DNA of 64,000 bases from contig NZ_SMNQ01000011.1 in NCBI RefSeq assembly GCF_004353505.1, positions 1 through 64,000 on the forward strand. The letters run 5' to 3'. Positions 8,034 through 16,515 of the stretch are shown here, piece by piece; position 1 is the stretch's first letter; every line of letters begins with the position of its first letter. The position numbers and the translations under genes were made by a program. The notes under the pieces were generated by a model that searched no databases, was not told the DNA's origin, and saw only the letters and a list, made by a program, of their open reading frames with translations. Origin of the DNA: Streptomyces sp. WAC05374 (GTDB taxonomy: Bacteria > Actinomycetota > Actinomycetes > Streptomycetales > Streptomycetaceae).

Positions 8034-8894
8034 CTACGCCAAGCCCCGGCGGGCGACCGCCGGGGGGCGGTGGCCCGCGATGGACGCGACCATGTCCAGC
8101 ACCTGCCTGGTCTCCGCCACCTCGTGGACGCGGTACACCTGGGCGCCGAGCCACGCCGAGACGGCCGTCGTGGCGAGCGTGCCCAGCACCCGCTCCTTGA
8201 CGGGCTTGTCGAGCGTCTCGCCGACGAAGTCCTTGTTGGACAGCGACACCAGCACCGGCCAGCCCGTCGCCGTCATCTCGCCCAGCCGGCGCGTGGCCTC
8301 CAGGCTGTGCCGGGTGTTCTTCCCGAAGTCGTGACCGGGGTCGATCAGAATCCCGTCGCGGCGTACGCCCAGCCCGGCGGCGCGTTCCGCCAGCCCGACC
8401 GTCACCCGCAGGATGTCGGCCATCACGTCGTCGTACGTGGTCCGGTGCGGCCGGGTGCGCGGCTCCGCGCCGCCCGCGTGCGTGCACACCAGACCCGCGC
8501 CGTACCGCGCCGCGACCTCCGCGAGCCGCGGGTCGACCCCGCCCCACGCGTCGTTCAGCAGGTCCGCGCCCGCCTCGCAGACCGCCTCGCCCACCTCGTG
8601 GCGCCAGGTGTCGACGCTGATCACCACATCGGGGAACCGCTTGCGCACCTCGGCCACGAACCCGACCGTGCGCCGCGCCTCCTCCTCGGCCGTCACCTCC
8701 TCGCCGGGGCCGGCCTTCACCCCGCCGATGTCGATGATGGCGGCGCCCTCCGACACCGCCTGCTCGACCCGGGCGAGCGCCGGCTCGTCGCGGAACGTGG
8801 CGCCCTGGTCGTAGAAGGAATCCGGGGTCCGGTTCACGATGGCCATGATCACCGGCTCGTGCGCGTCGAATTCACGCCGTCCCAAGCGCAGCAT
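8034..8894 (-). CDS. folP2: FolP2-type dihydropteroate synthase homologue
   Basis: This 286-residue TIM-barrel protein is of the DHPS superfamily. It has IVNRTPDSFYDQGATF, IIDIGGVKAGPG, ISVDTWRHEV, LIDPGHDFGKNT and a C-terminal KDFVGET and RVHEV. The NRTPDSFYD variant of the usual NVTPDSF motif and the RRGLA C-terminus match my memory of mycobacterial FolP2 (Rv1207), a paralogue reported not to have DHPS activity, rather than folate FolP1. I therefore call it FolP2-type and would not assume a role in folate synthesis. The start is ATG 8894. It is convergent with the LOG gene (9 bp apart). Confidence 0.85.
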   Translation of the reverse strand: MLRLGRREFDAHEPVIMAIVNRTPDSFYDQGATFRDEPALARVEQAVSEGAAIIDIGGVKAGPGEEVTAEEEARRTVGFVAEVRKRFPDVVISVDTWRHEVGEAVCEAGADLLNDAWGGVDPRLAEVAARYGAGLVCTHAGGAEPRTRPHRTTYDDVMADILRVTVGLAERAAGLGVRRDGILIDPGHDFGKNTRHSLEATRRLGEMTATGWPVLVSLSNKDFVGETLDKPVKERVLGTLATTAVSAWLGAQVYRVHEVAETRQVLDMVASIAGHRPPAVARRGLA

Positions 8895-8997
8895 CCCGTT
8901 TGTCCTCCTCGCGTTCGTCGCCTGCGACCTTAACCGTCGGTGGCGCATGGCACGATCGGCAGCGTTGGGTTTTCGCTCCCGGTGGAGAGGCACGGTC

Positions 8998-9384
8998 GTG
9001 TTCTGGTTCTTGGCTGTAGCGATGGTCGTGGTCGTTGCCGCGGTCACCCTCGCCGTCATCGGCGGCGGGGAGAGCGAGGTGCTGCCCGAGGCGGCGCCGG
9101 AGCACACGGTGGATCCGCTGCCCCTGACCCGGCCCGTCGGCCGCGCCGACGTCGACGCGCTGCGGCTGCCGCTGGCGCCGCGCGGCTACCGGATGGCGGA
9201 GGTCGACGACGTCCTCGGCAGGCTGGGCGCCGAGCTCGCCGAGCGGGACGCGCGGATCGCCGAGCTGGAGGCCGCGCTGGCGAGCGCCCGGGCGGGGGAC
9301 TCCGGTCCCGGAGCCGGCCCGGGAGCCGGCCCGGGAGCCGGTCCCGTCGCGGGCCCCGAGCGGGGCGAGGAGGAGGGCCGGTGA
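8998..9384 (+). CDS. Small membrane protein with DivIVA-like coiled coil
   Basis: This 128-residue protein starts directly with a transmembrane helix (residues 2-21). A DivIVA-like segment (about 49-94) follows: DALRLPLAPRGYRMAEVDDVLGRL, then a short heptad coiled coil AELAERDARIAELEAAL. The tail is a GAGP repeat encoded by about three copies of a 12-bp unit near 9311-9345. GTG 8998 is chosen for the GGAGAGG site at 8984-8990. The stop overlaps the tag start by 4 bp (GTGA), so the two are translationally coupled. In mycobacteria the equivalent protein (Rv1209) also sits directly before tagA. Its role is unknown; polar or septal localisation is an inference from the fold. Confidence 0.75.
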   Translation: MFWFLAVAMVVVVAAVTLAVIGGGESEVLPEAAPEHTVDPLPLTRPVGRADVDALRLPLAPRGYRMAEVDDVLGRLGAELAERDARIAELEAALASARAGDSGPGAGPGAGPGAGPVAGPERGEEEGR

Positions 9385-9971
9385 CCGGCGCGGCCGTGCC
9401 CGGCCCGGACGGCCGTCCGCGCTGCCCCTGGGGCCTGTCCACCGAGGACTACGTCCGGTACCACGACGAGGAGTGGGGCCGCCCGGTCCACGGCGACGAC
9501 GCCCTGTTCGAGCGGCTCTGCCTGGAGGCCTTCCAGTCGGGCCTGTCCTGGCTGACGATCCTGCGCCGCCGTGAGGGCTTCCGCCGGGCGTTCGACGACT
9601 TCGCGATCGCCGCGGTGGCGGAGTTCACCGACACCGACCGGGACCGGCTCCTGGCCGACACCGGGATCATCCGCAACCGCGCCAAGATCGACGCCTGCCT
9701 GGCCAACGCCCGCGTCCTGGCCGGCTGGGAGCCCGGCGAGCTGGACGCCCTGATCTGGTCCTTCGCCCCGGACCCGGCCTCCCGCCCGGCGCCCCGCACC
9801 CTCGCCGACGTCCCGGCGGTCACGCCGGAGTCGACCGCCCTGTCCAAGGAGCTCAAGAAGGCCGGGGTCCGGTTCGTCGGCCCCACGACGGCGTACGCCC
9901 TGATGCAGGCCTGCGGCCTGGTCGACGACCACCTCACCGACTGCGTGGCCCGCGGCGGCGCGGTGGTCTGA
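9381..9971 (+). CDS. tag: DNA-3-methyladenine glycosylase I (Tag)
   Basis: This 196-residue base-excision repair enzyme removes 3-methyladenine from alkylated DNA. The zinc-binding residues expected from E. coli Tag are present with the same spacing: C15 and H28 (13 apart, E. coli C4/H17) and H184 and C188 (E. coli H175/C179). The core includes CPWG, YHDEEWGRPVHGDD, FERLCLEAFQSGLSWLTIL and FVGPTTAYALMQACGLVDDH. GTG 9381 overlaps the preceding gene stop. Sequence and context both agree with mycobacterial tagA (Rv1210). Confidence 0.95.
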   Translation: MTGAAVPGPDGRPRCPWGLSTEDYVRYHDEEWGRPVHGDDALFERLCLEAFQSGLSWLTILRRREGFRRAFDDFAIAAVAEFTDTDRDRLLADTGIIRNRAKIDACLANARVLAGWEPGELDALIWSFAPDPASRPAPRTLADVPAVTPESTALSKELKKAGVRFVGPTTAYALMQACGLVDDHLTDCVARGGAVV

Positions 9972-9987
9972 TCCAGGACCGGGACCC

Positions 9988-10008
9988 GGCGCCCGGACCC
10001 CGGGCGCC
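9988..10008. terminator. GC-rich hairpin between convergent genes
   Basis: Arms GGCGCCCGG (9988-9996) and CCGGGCGCC (10000-10008) flank a 3-nt loop, between the convergent tag and enoyl-CoA hydratase genes. There is no T-run. Confidence 0.5.
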
Positions 10009-10095
10009 CCGATACCGGACCGGCGCCCGGTGAGCGGCTCGCCCGTGCGGGCGACCGGTCCGCCGGGCGCCCGCACCCCGACCGCGCCGCGGGGG

Positions 10096-10878
10096 TCAGC
10101 GGCCCAGGTACCTGGGCTTCTCCTTGGCCAGGAAGGCCTGCACCGCGATGCCGTGGTCCGCGGACGCGCCCGCCCTCGTCTGGAGCTCGTCCTCCTTCTC
10201 CAGGGCCTCGTCCAGGGTGTGGGCCGTCCCGTACGCCAGGGACTCCTTCAGCGCCGCGTACGCCAGCGTCGGGCCGGCCGCGAGGGTGCGGGCGACCGCG
10301 GCGGCCTCGCCGGGCAGGTCGTCCACGGGGACCACCTTGGTGGCGATGCCCAGCTCGTACGCCTCCTGCGCCGTGATCGAACGCGGGAAGAACAGCAGGT
10401 CGGCCGCCCGCCCGGGGCCCACCACCCGCGGCAGGGTCCACGAGACGCCCGAGTCGGCGGTCAGGGCGACCCCGGCGAAGGAGGTGTTGAACGACGCCGT
10501 GTCGGCCACCACCCGGTAGTCCGCCGCCAGGGCGAAGCCGAAGCCCGCGCCGGCCGCGACGCCGTTCACCCCGGCCACGACCGGCTTGGGCATCCCGGCG
10601 ATGGCCCGGACGATCGGGTTGTAGTGCTCCCGCACCGTGCTCATCGTGTGCTCGGTGCCGAGCACCGCGACGTGCTCCTTGAGGTCCTGTCCGACGCAGA
10701 AGGCCCTGCCCGTCGCGGTCAGCAGGACCGCCCGTACGGCGGAGTCCTCCGCCGCCGCGAGGAGCGAGTCACGGAGGGCGACCTTCGCCTCCATGTTCAT
10801 CGCGTTCATGGCGTCGGGCCGGTTGATCGTGATCGTGGCGAGTCCGTCGCTCACCTCGTACAGCACGGTGTCGGCCAT
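10096..10878 (-). CDS. Enoyl-CoA hydratase/isomerase family protein
   Basis: This 260-residue crotonase-superfamily protein acts on acyl-CoA thioesters. Visible features are the N-terminal ITINRPDAMNAMN, the oxyanion-hole segment GRAFCVGQDLKEH, and the second oxyanion loop VNGVAAGAGFGFALAADY. It resembles PaaG-like or generic enoyl-CoA hydratases; the acidic catalytic pair cannot be assigned with confidence, so hydratase versus isomerase is open. ATG 10878 has a GAAGGGGA site upstream. It stands alone between tag and the DUF3117 gene and is an extra gene relative to the mycobacterial order. Confidence 0.85.
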   Translation of the reverse strand: MADTVLYEVSDGLATITINRPDAMNAMNMEAKVALRDSLLAAAEDSAVRAVLLTATGRAFCVGQDLKEHVAVLGTEHTMSTVREHYNPIVRAIAGMPKPVVAGVNGVAAGAGFGFALAADYRVVADTASFNTSFAGVALTADSGVSWTLPRVVGPGRAADLLFFPRSITAQEAYELGIATKVVPVDDLPGEAAAVARTLAAGPTLAYAALKESLAYGTAHTLDEALEKEDELQTRAGASADHGIAVQAFLAKEKPRYLGR

Positions 10879-11190
10879 GGCGGGTCCCCTTCGCGGCTCC
10901 GGTGGTGATGTCCCGCCCAGCATGGCGGAGATCATCGGGCCGGGACATGTGACCTGCGTCAAAGAATGTCCGGGGCCGTCGTCGCGTGCGGTGGCGAAGT
11001 ATCGCAGGCGTATCGCCGAAATGGACGGTTTTGCGAGAGCGCGTTGCGCAAGCGATGCCGACCGATGTTGGTCATCGGGTCCTGCCATGCGGGATAATGA
11101 CCTGGAAGCAATGTGTTCGATGCCGGTGATGCGTGCCCATGCCAGAGGGCCGTCGGCGACGATGAGCTGGTTTCAGGAAGGGGAACGAGC
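10879..11190. other. Divergent promoter region (enoyl-CoA hydratase / DUF3117)
   Basis: These 312 bp separate two divergent starts. They hold a candidate vegetative promoter for the DUF3117 gene (11068-11098) and a small TTGCGCAA palindrome (11044-11051). No gene was recognised. Confidence 0.6.
11068..11098 (+). promoter_or_regulatory. Candidate vegetative promoter of the DUF3117 gene
   Basis: TTGGTC (11068-11073) and GATAAT (11093-11098), 19 bp apart, fit a HrdB-type promoter. This would give an untranslated leader of about 85 nt before the ATG at 11191. Confidence 0.45.
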
Positions 11191-11358
11191 ATGGCGGCCA
11201 TGAAGCCGCGGACGGGCGACGGCCCGCTCGAGGTGACCAAGGAGGGGCGGGGCATCGTCATGCGCGTTCCGCTCGAAGGCGGCGGTCGGCTTGTCGTCGA
11301 GCTGACTCCGGACGAGGCCGACGCGCTCGGCGACGCACTCAAGAAGGTCGTCGGCTGA
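11191..11358 (+). CDS. DUF3117 protein
   Basis: This is a 55-residue protein beginning MAAMKPRTGDGPLEV and almost identical, from memory, to mycobacterial Rv1211. It contains GRGIVMRVPLEGGGRLVVEL and a short C-terminal helix. DUF3117 proteins are near-universal in actinobacteria and have no assigned function. The gene is preceded by a GGAAGGGGAACGAGC ribosome site and by its own promoter. It keeps the mycobacterial position just after tag, apart from the inserted hydratase gene. Confidence 0.9.
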   Translation: MAAMKPRTGDGPLEVTKEGRGIVMRVPLEGGGRLVVELTPDEADALGDALKKVVG

Positions 11359-11468
11359 GGCGGATCGACCCCTGTATTCCACGGGCCCCCGGCACGGTAC
11401 GCGGTGACGCGACCGGCCGGGGTTTTCGTTGCCCCCGGCCCCAGCCTCAGCCCCGCCGCGCGTCGCCG

Positions 11469-12134
11469 TCAGCCCCGCCGCACCGCGCACAGCAGCCCGT
11501 CGCCCACCGGCAGCAGGGACGGCAGCAGCTCCTGGCTCTCCCGCACCGCCCGCAGCAGCTCGCGCAGGCGGAGCACCTCGGCCGGCTGGGCCGCCGAGTC
11601 GACCGTACGGCCGTCCGCGAAGACGCCCTCGAAGCAGACCAGACCACCCGGGCGCAGAAGGCGCAACGATTCAGCGAGGTACTCCAGGCACTCCGTGCGG
11701 TCACCGTCGCAGAAGACGAGGTCGTAGCCGCCGTCCGCGAGCCGGGGAAGCACGTCGAGGGCGCGGCCGGGGATGAAACGGGCCCGGTTCCCGGCGAAGC
11801 CCGCCGCCCGGAACGCCTGCCGGGCGAACTGCTGCCGCTCCGGTTCCGGGTCCACCGTGGTCAGCACCCCGTCGGGGCGCATGCCCTCCAGCAGGTAGAT
11901 GCCGGACACGCCCGTCCCGGTGCCGATCTCCGCCACCGCCTTGGCGTCCGCCGTGGCCGCCAGCAGACGCAGCGCGGCGCCGGTGCCTGGCGACACCGAG
12001 GGCAGCCCCGCGTCCCGGGCCCGGTCACGGGCCCAGCGCAGCGCTTCGTCCTCGGCGACAAAGGCGTCGGCGAACGCCCAGCTCGTCTGCCGGTTGGCGG
12101 TAATGACCCTCTCCTGTCCCCGTAGTTGGCGCAA
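11469..12134 (-). CDS. SAM-dependent O-methyltransferase
   Basis: This encodes about 221 residues of a class I methyltransferase related to caffeoyl-CoA O-methyltransferases. The SAM-binding motif is VAEIGTGTGVSGIYLLEGM (about residues 67-85), with TTVDPEPERQ as the acidic strand end and DLVFCDGDRTECLEY as motif III. Start choice is uncertain: no ATG or GTG fits, and the best candidate is TTG 12134, giving MRQLRGQERVITANRQTSWA. A TACAGT box ends 5 nt upstream of it, so the mRNA may be leaderless. It is divergent from sigE, as Rv1220c is from sigE in M. tuberculosis. Confidence 0.8.
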   Translation of the reverse strand: MRQLRGQERVITANRQTSWAFADAFVAEDEALRWARDRARDAGLPSVSPGTGAALRLLAATADAKAVAEIGTGTGVSGIYLLEGMRPDGVLTTVDPEPERQQFARQAFRAAGFAGNRARFIPGRALDVLPRLADGGYDLVFCDGDRTECLEYLAESLRLLRPGGLVCFEGVFADGRTVDSAAQPAEVLRLRELLRAVRESQELLPSLLPVGDGLLCAVRRG

Positions 12135-12159
12135 CGGTGACTGTAGCCGTTCGGGACCG

Positions 12160-12185
12160 GGAACCCGCAGATGGGACCGCGCGTT
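12160..12185 (+). promoter_or_regulatory. Candidate ECF-type promoter of the sigE operon
   Basis: GGAACC (12160-12165) and CGTT (12182-12185) are 16 bp apart, which matches ECF promoters of the GGAAC-N16/17-CGTT kind. It points toward sigE, with a predicted start around 12192. Autoregulation by the downstream sigma factor is an inference. Confidence 0.6.
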
Positions 12186-12278
12186 ATGGAGGGGTGGGGG
12201 GAGTACATGGATCAAGAGCCGAAGACGGTCCCAAATTCACGTAAAGATTCTTATCCGGAGCTAACGGGCGAGGTGGCT

Positions 12279-13040
12279 ATGGTAGGGGCTCCACTGGACA
12301 CCACCAGAGCCGATAGGGGAGGTGCGGCTGCGCCTGTGGATCGGGGAGGAGTGCTGCGGCGCCTTCTCAGGTCGGCGGGTGAGCCGAAATCCGTGACCGA
12401 CACCGCTGACCGTTCCATGCCCGCCGACTTCGCACCCACCACCGCGACCTTCGCCTCGGATGCGGAATCGCAGGCGTGGACTCCGCCCTCCTGGGAGGAG
12501 ATCGTCAGCACGCACAGTGGCCGGGTCTACCGCCTCGCCTACCGGCTGACGGGCAATCAGCACGACGCCGAGGACCTCACCCAGGAGGTCTTCGTCCGGG
12601 TCTTCCGCTCGCTGTCCACGTACACGCCCGGCACCTTCGAGGGCTGGCTGCACCGCATCACCACCAACCTCTTCCTGGACATGGTGCGCCGCAAGCAGCG
12701 CATCCGGTTCGACGCGCTCGGCGACGACGCGGCGGAGCGGCTGCCCAGCCGCGAGCCGTCCCCCCAGCAGGTCTTCCACGACACGCACTTCGACGCCGAC
12801 GTCCAGCAGGCCCTCGACACCCTCGCGCCCGAGTTCCGCGCGGCCGTCGTCCTGTGCGACATCGAAGGGCTGTCGTACGAGGAGATCGCCGCGACCCTCG
12901 GGGTCAAGCTCGGCACCGTCCGCAGCCGCATCCACCGCGGGCGCTCCCACCTGCGCAAGGCGCTCAAGCACCGATCGCCCGAGGCCCGGGCCGAGCAGCG
13001 CACCTTCGTGGCCGTGGGCGGGGAGGGCGGACCCGCGTGA
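12279..13040 (+). CDS. sigE: ECF RNA polymerase sigma factor (mycobacterial SigE type)
   Basis: This 253-residue group 4 sigma factor directs RNA polymerase to envelope-stress promoters. Region 2 (about 72-140) includes YRLAYRLTGNQHDAEDL and TQEVFVRVFRSL; region 4 (about 172-230) includes LSYEEIAATLGVKLGTVRSR. The N-terminal ~65 residues are an extension typical of this subgroup. It is the orthologue type of M. tuberculosis SigE, not of the CseB/CseC-controlled SigE of S. coelicolor. ATG 12279 has a GCGAGG site 5 nt upstream; ATG 12207 in the same frame is an alternative. The stop overlaps the anti-sigma start by 4 bp. A matching ECF promoter lies upstream. Confidence 0.9.
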   Translation: MVGAPLDTTRADRGGAAAPVDRGGVLRRLLRSAGEPKSVTDTADRSMPADFAPTTATFASDAESQAWTPPSWEEIVSTHSGRVYRLAYRLTGNQHDAEDLTQEVFVRVFRSLSTYTPGTFEGWLHRITTNLFLDMVRRKQRIRFDALGDDAAERLPSREPSPQQVFHDTHFDADVQQALDTLAPEFRAAVVLCDIEGLSYEEIAATLGVKLGTVRSRIHRGRSHLRKALKHRSPEARAEQRTFVAVGGEGGPA

Positions 13041-13888
13041 GTGGCACAAGTCCGACCCCCGCGGAACAGCATCTGGGGGACCGCCTCGCCGCGCTCGTCG
13101 ACGGCGAGCTGGGCCATGACGCCCGCGAGCGGGTCCTCGCCCACCTGGCCACCTGCCCCAAGTGCAAGGCCGAGGCCGACGCGCAGCGCCGGCTGAAGAA
13201 CGTCTTCGCCCAGGCCGCCCCGCCGCCCCCCTCCGAGGGGCTGCTCGCACGCCTCCAGGGGTTGCCCGGGGGGCCTCCGGGCGGTGACGACGACAGGTCG
13301 GGCCCCTTCGGGCCCCGGCCCGGACGGCTCGGCGGCGACGGTGTCTTCGCGGTGAGACCCGACGCCTTCGGCTACGCCGGACCGGAGCCGGGCTTCCGCA
13401 TACACGAGGTGGACCGCCAGGAGCCCGAGCGCTCCGCCTGGCGCGGCCGGAGGTTCGCGTTCGCGGCCGCCAGCGCGGTGTCGTTCGCGGCGATCGCCCT
13501 GGGCGGCGCCCTGCCGACGGTCGCCACGGTCGACGCACGCGGCGACGGCACGGGCAACAGCGTCACGCCGTTGCGGTCGCCCGGCCAGGCCCCGAGCGCG
13601 GGCGCGGGCGAGAACAGCCGCCGCCGGGGCGGAGGGTACGGGCCGGTGCGGACGACGGAGCGGCCGTCCGGGCCGCTGTCGGCCATCCCGCTGCACGCGG
13701 TGCAGCGCCCGGGCGTCCATCCCTTTCTGTCGGCGTCCCCACTGGGCGTGGTGAGCGCGCTGAACAGCTCGCCGCCCGCGCCGCTGATACGTCCCACGGG
13801 GCCGGCGTCGCACCTCGCCACCGCGGGCGGGCTGACCCCGGCCGCGACCCCGTCGCCCAGCTCGCTGCCGCTCCCCGCGGGCCGCTGA
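13037..13888 (+). CDS. rseA: Transmembrane zinc-finger anti-sigma factor (RseA-like)
   Basis: This 283-residue protein should hold the preceding sigma factor inactive at the membrane. The N-terminus carries a ZAS/zf-HC2 signature, H36-x3-C40-x2-C43 (HLATCPKC), within a short helical sigma-binding domain. A single transmembrane helix lies at about 139-165. The remaining ~115 residues would be outside the cell; they are low-complexity Pro/Ser/Gly with no recognised domain. It starts with GTG at 13037, translationally coupled to sigE. The order sigE-anti-sigma-htrA-tatB matches Rv1221-Rv1224. It is longer than the mycobacterial RseA, mainly in the extracytoplasmic tail. Confidence 0.85.
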   Translation: MSGTSPTPAEQHLGDRLAALVDGELGHDARERVLAHLATCPKCKAEADAQRRLKNVFAQAAPPPPSEGLLARLQGLPGGPPGGDDDRSGPFGPRPGRLGGDGVFAVRPDAFGYAGPEPGFRIHEVDRQEPERSAWRGRRFAFAAASAVSFAAIALGGALPTVATVDARGDGTGNSVTPLRSPGQAPSAGAGENSRRRGGGYGPVRTTERPSGPLSAIPLHAVQRPGVHPFLSASPLGVVSALNSSPPAPLIRPTGPASHLATAGGLTPAATPSPSSLPLPAGR

Positions 13889-13982
13889 CCGGCCGCCCCC
13901 CTGCGCGGCGGCCACCGGACCTGGTTGAATCACGCGCAGGGGCGCCCCACAGGGGCGCGGACGGGCACGCAGCGGGGAGAAC

Positions 13983-15851
13983 ATGGACGACGGGAAGCCC
14001 ACGGGGTCGAAGCCGAAGTGGTGGAGCCGCCCGGCGCGGCAGCAGACCGTGACGGACCAGCAGACCGTGACGGACCGGTCGGCGGCCGAGTCGGCGGAGC
14101 CCGGCCCCGCCGCCCCGGCGGCCCCCGAGGACACCACGCCCGCCCCGGCACCCGAACCGGCCCCCGCCGCCACGGCGGTCGCCCCCGCACCGCAGCCGGC
14201 CCCCGAGCAGGCACCGGAGGCGCACCCGGCCGTCACCGGGCAGCGGCAGCCGGTCGAGGCACCGGCGCGCCCGCAGCCCCTGCACCAGCCCGACGAGTAC
14301 CGCACCCCGCCCTACGGCGAGCCGGGCCCCTGGGCGCCCGCGCCGCCCGTGCAGCGCCCGGTGGCGACCCCCGCGCACGGCACGGCCGTCCCGCCCGCGT
14401 ACGGGACGCCGCAGCCGGTCACGCCGCACCACCCGGCACCGCAGCCCCCGCAGCCGCCCGTGCCGCCGCAGCACCAGGCACCACAGCAACCCCAGGCACC
14501 CCAGCCGACGCAGCAGCACCACACACCACAGCAGCCGCCCCAGCCGCCCCAGCAGCCTCAGCCCCACCAACCCCAGCTCCCGCAGCAGCCCCAGCTCCCC
14601 CAGCAGTCCCAGTCCCCGCAACAGCCCGCGCAGCCCTCGCAGCAGCCCCAGCCGACCCAGTGGCTCCAGTACGACCCCTGGAGCAGGCCCGGCGGGCCGC
14701 AGCAGCCGCTGACCCGTCCCGGCTCCGTGCCGGGACGGCGCAAGGGGCGGCGCGGCCTCGCCGTGGTCGCCGCGCTGCTGTTCGCGGGCCTCACCGGCGT
14801 GATCGGCGGCGGTGTCGGCGCGTACATCGAGCGGCACGGCGGCCTCGCCACGGTCGAGCTGCCCCAGGCCGGTCCCGAGGACGGCGACCGGGCGCCCGAC
14901 AGCGTCGCCGGCATCGCGGCCAGTGCCCTGCCCGGCGTGGTCACCCTGCACGTCAGCGGCGGCGGCGAGCAGGGCACGGGCACGGGTTTCGTCCTCGACG
15001 AGCAGGGCCACATCCTCACCAACCACCACGTCGTGGACCCGGCCGGCGCCTCGGGCGACATCACCGTCACCTTCAGCGGCGGCGAGACGGCCGCGGCCGA
15101 ACTGGTCGGCAAGGACAGCGGGTACGACCTGGCGGTCGTCCGGGTCAAGGGCGTCTCCAACCTCAAGCCCCTGCCGCTGGGCAACTCCGACAATGTCCGC
15201 GTCGGTGACCCGGTCGTCGCCATCGGCGCCCCGTTCGACCTCCAGAACACCGTGACCTCCGGCATCATCAGCGCCAAGGAGCGGCCCATCACGGCGGGCG
15301 GCGAGAAGGGCGACGGCAGCGACATCAGCTACGTCGACGCCCTCCAGACCGATGCGCCGATAAACCCGGGGAATTCCGGTGGTCCGCTGCTGGACGCCAA
15401 GGCCCGGGTGATCGGCATCAACAGCGCCATCCGTGCCGCCGACAGCGGTTCGGGAGCCGACGGCGGCCAGGCCGGCTCGATAGGTCTCGGCTTCGCGATC
15501 CCGGTCAACCAGGGCAAGCGGGTGGCCGAGGAGCTGATCAACACCGGCAAGGCCAACCACCCCGTCATCGGTGTGAGCCTCGACATGAAGTACACCGGCG
15601 ACGGTGCCCGGGTGGGGGAGAAGGCCCAGGACGGCGGCGCCTCCGTCATTCCCGGCGGCCCCGCGGCCAAGGCGGGCATCCGGCCCGGTGACGTGATCAC
15701 CAAGGTGGACGGCCAGCGGGTGCACAGCGGCGAGGAGCTGATCGTCAAGATCCGCGCCCACCGCCCCGGCGACCGACTGGAGCTGACGCTGGAACGCGCC
15801 GGCAAGGAGCAGACCAAGACGCTGACCCTCGGTTCCTCCGCCGGTGGCTGA
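13983..15851 (+). CDS. htrA: Membrane-anchored HtrA-like serine protease with PDZ domain
   Basis: The product has 622 residues. Residues 1-250 are a cytoplasmic Pro/Gln/Ala-rich low-complexity region, 259-281 a transmembrane helix, about 305-500 a trypsin-like protease, and about 530-615 a PDZ domain. The catalytic triad is complete: H349 (TNHHVV), D382 (YDLAVV) and S465 (GNSGGP). It should degrade or refold damaged extracytoplasmic proteins, and as the neighbour of sigE and its anti-sigma factor it may feed back on envelope-stress signalling. A GCGGGGAGAAC ribosome site supports ATG 13983. The Pro/Gln tail is unusually long for the family. Confidence 0.92.
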   Translation: MDDGKPTGSKPKWWSRPARQQTVTDQQTVTDRSAAESAEPGPAAPAAPEDTTPAPAPEPAPAATAVAPAPQPAPEQAPEAHPAVTGQRQPVEAPARPQPLHQPDEYRTPPYGEPGPWAPAPPVQRPVATPAHGTAVPPAYGTPQPVTPHHPAPQPPQPPVPPQHQAPQQPQAPQPTQQHHTPQQPPQPPQQPQPHQPQLPQQPQLPQQSQSPQQPAQPSQQPQPTQWLQYDPWSRPGGPQQPLTRPGSVPGRRKGRRGLAVVAALLFAGLTGVIGGGVGAYIERHGGLATVELPQAGPEDGDRAPDSVAGIAASALPGVVTLHVSGGGEQGTGTGFVLDEQGHILTNHHVVDPAGASGDITVTFSGGETAAAELVGKDSGYDLAVVRVKGVSNLKPLPLGNSDNVRVGDPVVAIGAPFDLQNTVTSGIISAKERPITAGGEKGDGSDISYVDALQTDAPINPGNSGGPLLDAKARVIGINSAIRAADSGSGADGGQAGSIGLGFAIPVNQGKRVAEELINTGKANHPVIGVSLDMKYTGDGARVGEKAQDGGASVIPGGPAAKAGIRPGDVITKVDGQRVHSGEELIVKIRAHRPGDRLELTLERAGKEQTKTLTLGSSAGG

Positions 15852-15950
15852 ACGGCCATCGGCGGGCCACCGGGGGTCCACCACGAGGTACCGCCCCGGC
15901 AGCCGGGCCAGGTACCGTGTTACGGGCCCCGGGCCGGAAGGAGCAGCAAG

Positions 15951-16388
15951 GTGTTCAATGACATAGGCGCACTCGAGCTGGTGGCGCTCGTGGTCCTTGC
16001 CGTCCTCGTCTTCGGCCCGGACAAGCTGCCGAAGGTCATCCAGGACGTCTCCGGCTTCATCCGCAAGATCCGTGACTTCTCGGAGAACGCGAAGCAGGAC
16101 ATCCGCAGCGAGCTGGGTCCGGAGTTCAAGGACTTCGAGTTCGAGGACCTGAACCCCAAGACGTTCATCCGCAAGCAGCTCACGGAGAACGAGGACCTCA
16201 AGGAAATCCGCAGCAGCTTCGATCTCAAGAAGGAGATCAACGACGTCGCCGACGCGGTCAACGGCCACGAGCCGGACGCGTCCGTCCCGGCGGCGGTCAA
16301 CGGCGGCGGTACCGGTCCCGACCTGCTGAAGAAGGGCGACGGCCCCGGCCGGGCCGAGCGTCCGCCGTTCGACGCCGACGCCACCTGA
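15951..16388 (+). CDS. tatB: Twin-arginine translocase subunit TatB
   Basis: This 145-residue membrane protein has one N-terminal transmembrane helix (about 2-21), the conserved Glu in ALELVAL and the FGPDKLPK hinge, then a long amphipathic helix and an acidic, flexible tail. TatB binds signal peptides of folded Tat substrates together with TatC; tatA and tatC are not in this window. A GGAAGGAGC site precedes the GTG at 15951. Its position after htrA matches M. tuberculosis tatB (Rv1224) as I recall it and separates it from TatA-type paralogues. Confidence 0.88.
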   Translation: MFNDIGALELVALVVLAVLVFGPDKLPKVIQDVSGFIRKIRDFSENAKQDIRSELGPEFKDFEFEDLNPKTFIRKQLTENEDLKEIRSSFDLKKEINDVADAVNGHEPDASVPAAVNGGGTGPDLLKKGDGPGRAERPPFDADAT

Positions 16389-16515
16389 ACCCCTCCCGGC
16401 CGCCCTTCCGGAAAGAGCTCCCGCAAGGTGGCTATCCTCTCCATCTGTCCGGTTGCGAGAACGCCCGTCGGGGCGTGCCGTACCGGACTCCACGGATGAG
16501 GAGGCGGCCGGGCAG

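Noticed and set aside
12207..12278. Upstream ATG 12207 as the sigE start
   Set aside because: It is in frame, but its GGGGAG site is too close (3 nt) and remembered orthologues begin at MVGAPLDTTR; kept only as an alternative.
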